A DNA stretch of 37,019 bases, from assembly GCF_007097265.1 (NCBI RefSeq), contig NZ_VJZP01000037.1, positions 1 through 37,019 of the forward strand, written 5' to 3'. Numbering within the stretch: position 1 is the first letter of the stretch; every line of letters starts with the position of its first letter. Positions 32,019 through 37,019 of this stretch are shown piece by piece. Position numbers and translations under genes: made by a program. The stretch comes from Flavobacterium gawalongense. Its GTDB lineage: Bacteria; Bacteroidota; Bacteroidia; Flavobacteriales; Flavobacteriaceae. The notes beneath the pieces are model-generated. The model did not search any database and was not told where the DNA came from. It worked only from the letters and a program-made list of their open reading frames with translations.

Positions 32019-33248
32019 TTACAATTCTAATGCTTTTTTAGGATTGTTGTCCATCAATAATTCTAATGGATTTTCTAAAGCTTCTTTTACTGCTACCAAG
32101 AAACCAACAGACTCACGTCCATCAATAATTCTGTGGTCATACGATAAAGCTACATACATCATTGGATGAATTTCCACTTTCCCGTTTACTGCAATTGGAC
32201 GCTCGATAATGTTGTGCATTCCAAGGATTCCAGATTGTGGAGGATTGATAATTGGTGTACTCAACATACTTCCAAAAACACCACCGTTAGTAATTGTGAA
32301 CGTTCCACCAGTCATATCATCAACTGTGATTTGTCCGTCACGTGCTTTTAATGCTAATCTTTTAATATCCGCTTCAACTCCACGGAAAGTTAAGTTTTCA
32401 GCATTACGAACTACAGGAACCATTAAACCTTTTGGTCCTGAAACTGCAATTGAAATGTCGCAAAAATCGAAAGCAATCTTATGATCACCATCCATCATTG
32501 AATTTACATCTGGGAATAATTTTAATGCTCTGGTTACTGCTTTAGTAAAGAAAGACATATATCCTAAACCAATTCCACCATGTTTTGCTTTGAACGCATC
32601 TTTGTATTCATTTCGGATCAAGTTGATTGGCGTCATGTTTACTTCATTGAATGTAGTTAACATCGCTGTTTCGTTTTTGGCAGCAACCAATCTTTCAGCT
32701 ACTTTTCTACGCAACATAGATAATTTAGTACGCTCCGTTCCGCGAGATCCGCCTGTAGGTGTTCCCATAGATGGAACTGCATTTACTGCATCCTCTTTAG
32801 TGATTCTTCCGGCTTTTCCAGTTCCTGTTACTGCAGCTGGTGCTATATTTTTTTCGTCTAATATTTTTCTTGCTGCTGGAGATGGCGTTCCTGAAGCATA
32901 CGTTGCTGTTGCTACCGGAGCTGCTTTTAGCGCTTCTGCTTTAACTTCAGCCTTTGGAGCTTCAACTGCTTTTGCAACTTCTACAGCTGGTGCGGCACCA
33001 GATGGTTTTACAGCACTGGTATCTATTAAACAAACCACTGCTCCTACTGCTACTGCATCGCCTTCTTCTGCTTTTAATGTAATGATTCCGCTTGCTTCTG
33101 CAGGTAATTCTAATGTTGCTTTATCAGAATCAACCTCAGCAATTGCCTGGTCTTTCTCTACATAGTCTCCGTCTTTTACCAACCAAGTTGCAATTTCAAC
33201 TTCTTTTATAGATTCCCCTGGTGATGGGACTTTCATTTCTAAAATCAT
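32019..33248 (-). CDS. odhB: 2-oxoglutarate dehydrogenase E2 (dihydrolipoyl succinyltransferase)
   Basis: The 409-aa protein has an N-terminal lipoyl domain with Lys43 in VDSDKATLEL, an Ala/Pro-rich linker, an E3-binding domain (SPAARKILDEKNI, then GKAGRITKEDAV) and a catalytic domain ending in SYDHRIIDGRESVGFL, where His and Asp are catalytic. It transfers the succinyl group from lipoyl-lysine to CoA in the TCA cycle. It lies 96 bases downstream of odhA, with an inverted repeat in the gap. The terminal residues are duplicated at 30343. The symbol sucB is also used. Confidence 0.97.
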   Translation of the reverse strand: MILEMKVPSPGESIKEVEIATWLVKDGDYVEKDQAIAEVDSDKATLELPAEASGIITLKAEEGDAVAVGAVVCLIDTSAVKPSGAAPAVEVAKAVEAPKAEVKAEALKAAPVATATYASGTPSPAARKILDEKNIAPAAVTGTGKAGRITKEDAVNAVPSMGTPTGGSRGTERTKLSMLRRKVAERLVAAKNETAMLTTFNEVNMTPINLIRNEYKDAFKAKHGGIGLGYMSFFTKAVTRALKLFPDVNSMMDGDHKIAFDFCDISIAVSGPKGLMVPVVRNAENLTFRGVEADIKRLALKARDGQITVDDMTGGTFTITNGGVFGSMLSTPIINPPQSGILGMHNIIERPIAVNGKVEIHPMMYVALSYDHRIIDGRESVGFLVAVKEALENPLELLMDNNPKKALEL

Positions 33249-33281
33249 CTTTCTTTTAGTTTAAAGTTTAAAGTTAAATAA

Positions 33282-33337
33282 TTTAAAGTTTAAGGATTAA
33301 GGTTCTATAAATGAGACTTTAAACCTTAAACTTTAAA
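33282..33337. repeat. 14-bp inverted repeat in the odhA-odhB gap
   Basis: TTTAAAGTTTAAGG (33282-33295) and CCTTAAACTTTAAA (33324-33337) are exact reverse complements, with further TTTAAAGTT copies nearby. It could slow transcription or stabilise the upstream mRNA, or it is a simple-sequence repeat. Confidence 0.7.
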
Positions 33338-33344
33338 CTTTTTT

Positions 33345-36119
33345 CTATCTAAATAAATTTTTATCAAATACCATTCGTATCGCATCGGCCTGACGACGTT
33401 TTGCTCTTGTATAACTTCCTGCCGCTGGTGCAGCATACGCTTTTAGCGAAGCCAATCTCCATTTTACTAAATCGAAATTCATCAACATATAGCTGTAAGC
33501 TCCCATGTTTTTTGGTTCTTCTTGTGCCCAAACATAATCATCCGCGTTTGGATATTTAGCGATAATGGCGCTTAATTGTTCGACTGGTAATGGGAATAAT
33601 TGTTCAATTCTCACTACAGCCACATCATTACGTCCGTTGTTCTCTCTTTCGGCAGTGATGTCGTAATAGAATTTCCCAGTACAGAAAACTAATGTTTTAA
33701 CATCGGTTTTATTCACTGTTTCATCATCAAATGTTTCTTGGAAACTTCCTGATGCAAAATCTTCTATCGGTGACAAAACTCTTGGATCACGCAATAAACT
33801 CTTTGGTGTAAACACAATAAGTGGTTTACGGAAAGTCGTTTTCATTTGTCTTCTCAACAAGTGGAAAAAGTTGGCAGGTGTTGTACAATCGGCAACATAC
33901 ATATTATGTCTGGCGCAAAGTTGTAAATAACGCTCCATTCTAGCTGAGGAATGCTCCGCTCCTTGTCCTTCATATCCGTGAGGCAATAATAAAACAATTC
34001 CGTTTTGATTGTTCCATTTATCTTCTCCACAAGAAATGTATTGGTCAATCATAATTTGGGCTCCATTACTGAAATCCCCAAACTGCGCTTCCCAAATTGT
34101 TAATGTATTCGGGTTTGCTAAAGCGTAGCCATAATCAAAACCTAAAACACCATATTCAGATAAAAGAGAATTGAAAATATTGAATTTTCCTTTTTTACCT
34201 TCTAAGTTGTTTATCAAAACCACTTCTTCTTCTGAATCCTCCACTTTTACAACAGCGTGACGATGCGAAAAAGTACCTCGCTCTACATCTTGTCCAGAAA
34301 TACGTATGTCATATCCTTCTTTTAATAATGATCCATAAGCTAAATGTTCGGCCATAGCCCAATCCAACTTATTGGTTTCGAAAAACATTGTTTTTCTGTC
34401 GTTTATTAATTTTTGGATTTTACTGATAAACTTTTTATCCGAAGGTAAATTACAAATAGCGTTTGCAACTTCTGTAAGTCCTTCTTTTGAATAAGCAGTA
34501 TCCACTTTTTCAAGCATTTGTGTATCCGTTACTTGCTCAAAGCCTTTCCATTCATTTTTCATAAATGGAGTAATAATTGTCAAGTCTTTTTTACGAGACG
34601 CTTCAAGATTTACTTCAAGATCAGATTTGTACTCTTTTTCTAATCCGTTCACATAAGTAGCATCAATAACCCCTTCAGACAATAGCTTTTCAGCATAAAT
34701 ATCTCTTGGATTTTGATGTTTTGCAATAATTTTATATAATACCGGCTGCGTGAAACGAGGTTCATCTCCTTCATTATGTCCGTATTTTCTATATCCTAAT
34801 AAATCGATAAATACATCACGACCAAATTGCATTCTGAAATCCAAAGCGAATGCCATGGCGTGCACTACCGCTTCTGCGTCATCTGCATTTACGTGTAATA
34901 CCGGCGAAAGCGTTACTTTGGCAACATCTGTACAATAGGTTGATGAACGGGCATCAAGATAATTAGTTGTAAAACCTACCTGATTGTTGATTACAATGTG
35001 AATTGTACCTCCCGTTTTATACCCATCCAATTGTGCCATTTGCACAATTTCATAAAGAATTCCCTGACCAGCAATTGCGGCATCACCGTGAACGGCAATT
35101 GGCAATACTTTAGAAAAATCATTAGGAAAATATTTATCTTGTTTTGCTCTTGTAATTCCTTCAATTACTGCACCAACTGTTTCAAGGTGAGAAGGATTTG
35201 GAGCCAAATTAATATTTATTTTTTTTCCTGTACTGGTAACTTTATCAGCTGTAAGACCTAAATGGTATTTTACATCTCCGTCAAAATATTCCTGATCATA
35301 ATCCTTACCGTCAAATTCTCCAAAAATGTCTTGGGTAGATTTGCCAAAAATATTTGCCAAAACATTCAAACGACCTCTATGTGCCATTCCCATTACAAAT
35401 TGTTCCACTCCTTTTTCAGCAGCTTTTTCAATCAAGGCATCCAAAGCAGGAATTACAGATTCCCCTCCTTCAAGTGAAAATCGTTTTTGACCAACGTATT
35501 TTGTATGTAGAAAATTCTCAAAAGAAACTGCTTCATTTAATTTATTAAGAATCGATTTCTTTTCATCAGCAGAAAAATTAGGCTGATTATCATTTATCCC
35601 AAGTTTTTTCTGAATCCATTCCACCACTTCAGGTTTACGAATATACATGTACTCGACCCCAATGTGCTGACAATAAATAGCATCCAGGTGCATTATAATC
35701 TCCTGAAGCGTACAAGGTTGAATACCAATAACCTTTGCCGCATCAAAAACAGTATTTAAATCTGTTGCAGAAAGTCCAAAATTTACGATATCTAATGTAG
35801 GTGACGAAGTTCTTCTGTCTCTCACGGGATTTGTTTTTGTAAACAAATGTCCACGGGAACGATACCCATCAATCAATTTTAGTACGTTGAATTCTTTTTG
35901 AAGTTTATCCGAAACGATATTACAATCAGAGTTATTAACGGCAAAATCTGCCATCTGCTCCACTTTACTTTCACCGTTGTAGCTAGCCATCCCAAAGTCG
36001 AAACCTTGAAAAAAACTTCTCCAACTTGGCTCAACGCTGTCTGGATTTTCTAAATATTGATCGTATAATTGTGCGAAAAATTCGGTATGTGCTGCGTTTA
36101 AAAATGAAAACCTATCCAT
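33345..36119 (-). CDS. odhA: 2-oxoglutarate dehydrogenase E1 component
   Basis: The 924-aa protein from ATG 36117-36119 (MDRFSFLNAAHTEFFAQLYD) matches E1 over its full length: the N-terminal helix that docks on E2, the HRGRLNVLANIFGK segment, the thiamine-diphosphate region GDAAIAGQGILYE, and HGYEGQGAEHSSARMERYLQ near residue 700. A longer in-frame start at 36158 is rejected because it overlaps the likely -7 box. The enzyme decarboxylates 2-oxoglutarate and forms the OGDH complex with OdhB and an E3 encoded elsewhere. It is the first gene of the odhAB unit. The symbol sucA is also used. Confidence 0.97.
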   Translation of the reverse strand: MDRFSFLNAAHTEFFAQLYDQYLENPDSVEPSWRSFFQGFDFGMASYNGESKVEQMADFAVNNSDCNIVSDKLQKEFNVLKLIDGYRSRGHLFTKTNPVRDRRTSSPTLDIVNFGLSATDLNTVFDAAKVIGIQPCTLQEIIMHLDAIYCQHIGVEYMYIRKPEVVEWIQKKLGINDNQPNFSADEKKSILNKLNEAVSFENFLHTKYVGQKRFSLEGGESVIPALDALIEKAAEKGVEQFVMGMAHRGRLNVLANIFGKSTQDIFGEFDGKDYDQEYFDGDVKYHLGLTADKVTSTGKKININLAPNPSHLETVGAVIEGITRAKQDKYFPNDFSKVLPIAVHGDAAIAGQGILYEIVQMAQLDGYKTGGTIHIVINNQVGFTTNYLDARSSTYCTDVAKVTLSPVLHVNADDAEAVVHAMAFALDFRMQFGRDVFIDLLGYRKYGHNEGDEPRFTQPVLYKIIAKHQNPRDIYAEKLLSEGVIDATYVNGLEKEYKSDLEVNLEASRKKDLTIITPFMKNEWKGFEQVTDTQMLEKVDTAYSKEGLTEVANAICNLPSDKKFISKIQKLINDRKTMFFETNKLDWAMAEHLAYGSLLKEGYDIRISGQDVERGTFSHRHAVVKVEDSEEEVVLINNLEGKKGKFNIFNSLLSEYGVLGFDYGYALANPNTLTIWEAQFGDFSNGAQIMIDQYISCGEDKWNNQNGIVLLLPHGYEGQGAEHSSARMERYLQLCARHNMYVADCTTPANFFHLLRRQMKTTFRKPLIVFTPKSLLRDPRVLSPIEDFASGSFQETFDDETVNKTDVKTLVFCTGKFYYDITAERENNGRNDVAVVRIEQLFPLPVEQLSAIIAKYPNADDYVWAQEEPKNMGAYSYMLMNFDLVKWRLASLKAYAAPAAGSYTRAKRRQADAIRMVFDKNLFR

Positions 36120-36155
36120 AATGTTAGTGAATGTACTTTTTGTTAAATAGTTTGA

Positions 36156-36163
36156 CAAAAGTA
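36156..36163 (-). promoter_or_regulatory. Bacteroidota -7 box of odhA
   Basis: On the minus strand this reads TACTTTTG, an exact TAnnTTTG match, 36 bases before the chosen odhA ATG. It supports the shorter start. Confidence 0.55.
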
Positions 36164-36189
36164 CAATAATCCAGTATATCTAAATTAAT

Positions 36190-36213
36190 TTTTTACGTAC
36201 TTTTACGTAAAAA
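36190..36213. promoter_or_regulatory. 10-bp palindrome between divergent odhA and barrel gene
   Basis: TTTTTACGTA (36190-36199) and TACGTAAAAA (36204-36213) are exact reverse complements around CTTT. The position between divergent promoters suits an operator. Confidence 0.5.
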
Positions 36214-36236
36214 TTTGTTAAAAAAACCCTTAAAAC

Positions 36237-36779
36237 ATGAAAAAAAATCATCATTTAGCCATTTTAAGATCTTTTTTTATTTTGACAACCTTATTTTCTT
36301 CCAGTTTTTTATTGGCACAACAGCAAACGATTACGTATAAATCACAAAGTGATTTTTGGCAAAAAGTACAATTTGGAGGCGGTATTGGATTAAGCTTTGG
36401 TTCTGGTTATACTGATATATCACTGGCTCCAAGTGCCATTTACAATTTCAATGAATATGTAGCTTTAGGCCTTGGTGTGCAATACACTTATGTAAAACAA
36501 AAAAATTATTATGCTTCCCATTTATATGGCGTCAGTATTATAGGATTATTTAATCCTATAAAAGAAATTCAACTTTCGGCAGAATTAGAACAATTAAGAG
36601 TCAATGTAGATTTAGATGGTTCCAATAGCAATTCACAAGATTATTGGAACACTGGTTTGTTTCTTGGCGCTGGCTATAGATCCGGGAATGTGACTGTTGG
36701 CGCACGTTATAATGTATTAAATGACACTAACAATATTTATGGTACCGCCTTCATGCCCTTCGTAAGGGTTTATTTTTAG
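36237..36779 (+). CDS. Small outer-membrane beta-barrel protein
   Basis: The 180-aa protein has a signal peptide (to about residue 28, FLLAQQQ) and eight or so amphipathic strands (VQFGGGIGLSFGSGYTD, VALGLGVQYTYVK, GLFLGAGYRSG, FMPFVRVYF) ending in Phe. This is the layout of OmpA/OprF-like or PorT-like small barrels. Homologues in flavobacteria sit next to odhA and are sometimes named after 2-oxoglutarate decarboxylase by proximity, which I consider misleading. It is divergent from odhA across a 78-base window with a palindrome. Confidence 0.8.
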   Translation: MKKNHHLAILRSFFILTTLFSSSFLLAQQQTITYKSQSDFWQKVQFGGGIGLSFGSGYTDISLAPSAIYNFNEYVALGLGVQYTYVKQKNYYASHLYGVSIIGLFNPIKEIQLSAELEQLRVNVDLDGSNSNSQDYWNTGLFLGAGYRSGNVTVGARYNVLNDTNNIYGTAFMPFVRVYF

Positions 36780-37019
36780 AAATTAAAAGCTATCAAAAAA
36801 ATCGGGAAAATCGCCACCCCTTGTCATTGCTAAAAAACATTGAAAATCTATTTTTATTTATTTTTTAAGTTCAAACAAAAACGTTAGTTAGAATTAGTTT
36901 TTGATGATAATCTTCTTCAGCTTGAGTAATTTTCTCCCGAAGCTTCCTATCGTGTGGACACAAATATAGATTATTTTTGCGGTTATGAATATAAGCAGAG
37001 AGTTTCAAAAGTTATCAGA

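Noticed and set aside
32590..33165. 191-codon plus-strand ORF
   Set aside because: Antisense shadow of odhB; the Ala/Ser-rich translation mirrors the odhB linker.

Overview
The window looks like a chromosomal segment of a Flavobacterium-like member of the Bacteroidota. This rests on AT-rich DNA, little Shine-Dalgarno signal, a TAnnTTTG-type promoter box upstream of the 2-oxoglutarate dehydrogenase genes, many short-signal lipoproteins, an IntDOT-like tyrosine recombinase with an RteC relative, and housekeeping proteins of flavobacterial type. The species assignment is inference.

Layout. (1) 1-5896: two tandem TPR-CHAT (caspase-like) protease genes. The first enters from the left edge and appears frameshifted near base 45. 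(2) 5866-12156: accessory genes of mostly unknown function: a convergent 316-aa protein, a small zinc-ribbon protein, a 147-aa protein, a YD-repeat-like lipoprotein, a TPR protein with a Cys-rich centre, and a lipoprotein gene broken by an in-frame TAG. (3) 12456-17456: a minus-strand integrative-element module (integrase, RteC-like protein, excisionase-like HTH, DnaD-like protein, DnaC-like ATPase, one unknown) beside a tRNA-Ser(GGA) gene. It has an ACCCAA/TTGGGT repeat cluster in its longest internal gap and no visible relaxase. (4) 17728-20877: core genes tRNA-Ser, ansA, an acyltransferase and tatD. (5) 21059-30273: a possible signalling/proteolysis locus. An ECF sigma factor and a membrane TPR anti-sigma-like protein lie divergent from a lipoprotein, a PKD/beta-barrel protein, a third TPR-CHAT protease (membrane anchored), a translationally coupled retropepsin-like protease and a ConA-like lipoprotein. 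A GxxExxY nuclease-like gene with near-perfect 24-bp terminal inverted repeats sits inside this locus. (6) 30343-36779: a duplicated scrap of the odhB 3' end, a lipoprotein, odhB and odhA, and a divergent beta-barrel protein.

The strongest system-level idea is locus 5. The CHAT protease is predicted periplasmic (signal peptide plus C-terminal membrane anchor), and so is the TPR half of the anti-sigma-like protein. A CHAT-controlled release of the ECF sigma factor is therefore topologically possible, and it recalls the TPR-CHAT/sigma-regulator link known from type III-E CRISPR (Csx29/Csx30). No cas genes are present here and the proposed link is untested. Several dispersed repeats and hairpins (20965-21042 with a relative at 31983-32010; 22394/22611; 23803-23889; 13130-13153; 6879-6920) suggest substantial non-coding repeat traffic.
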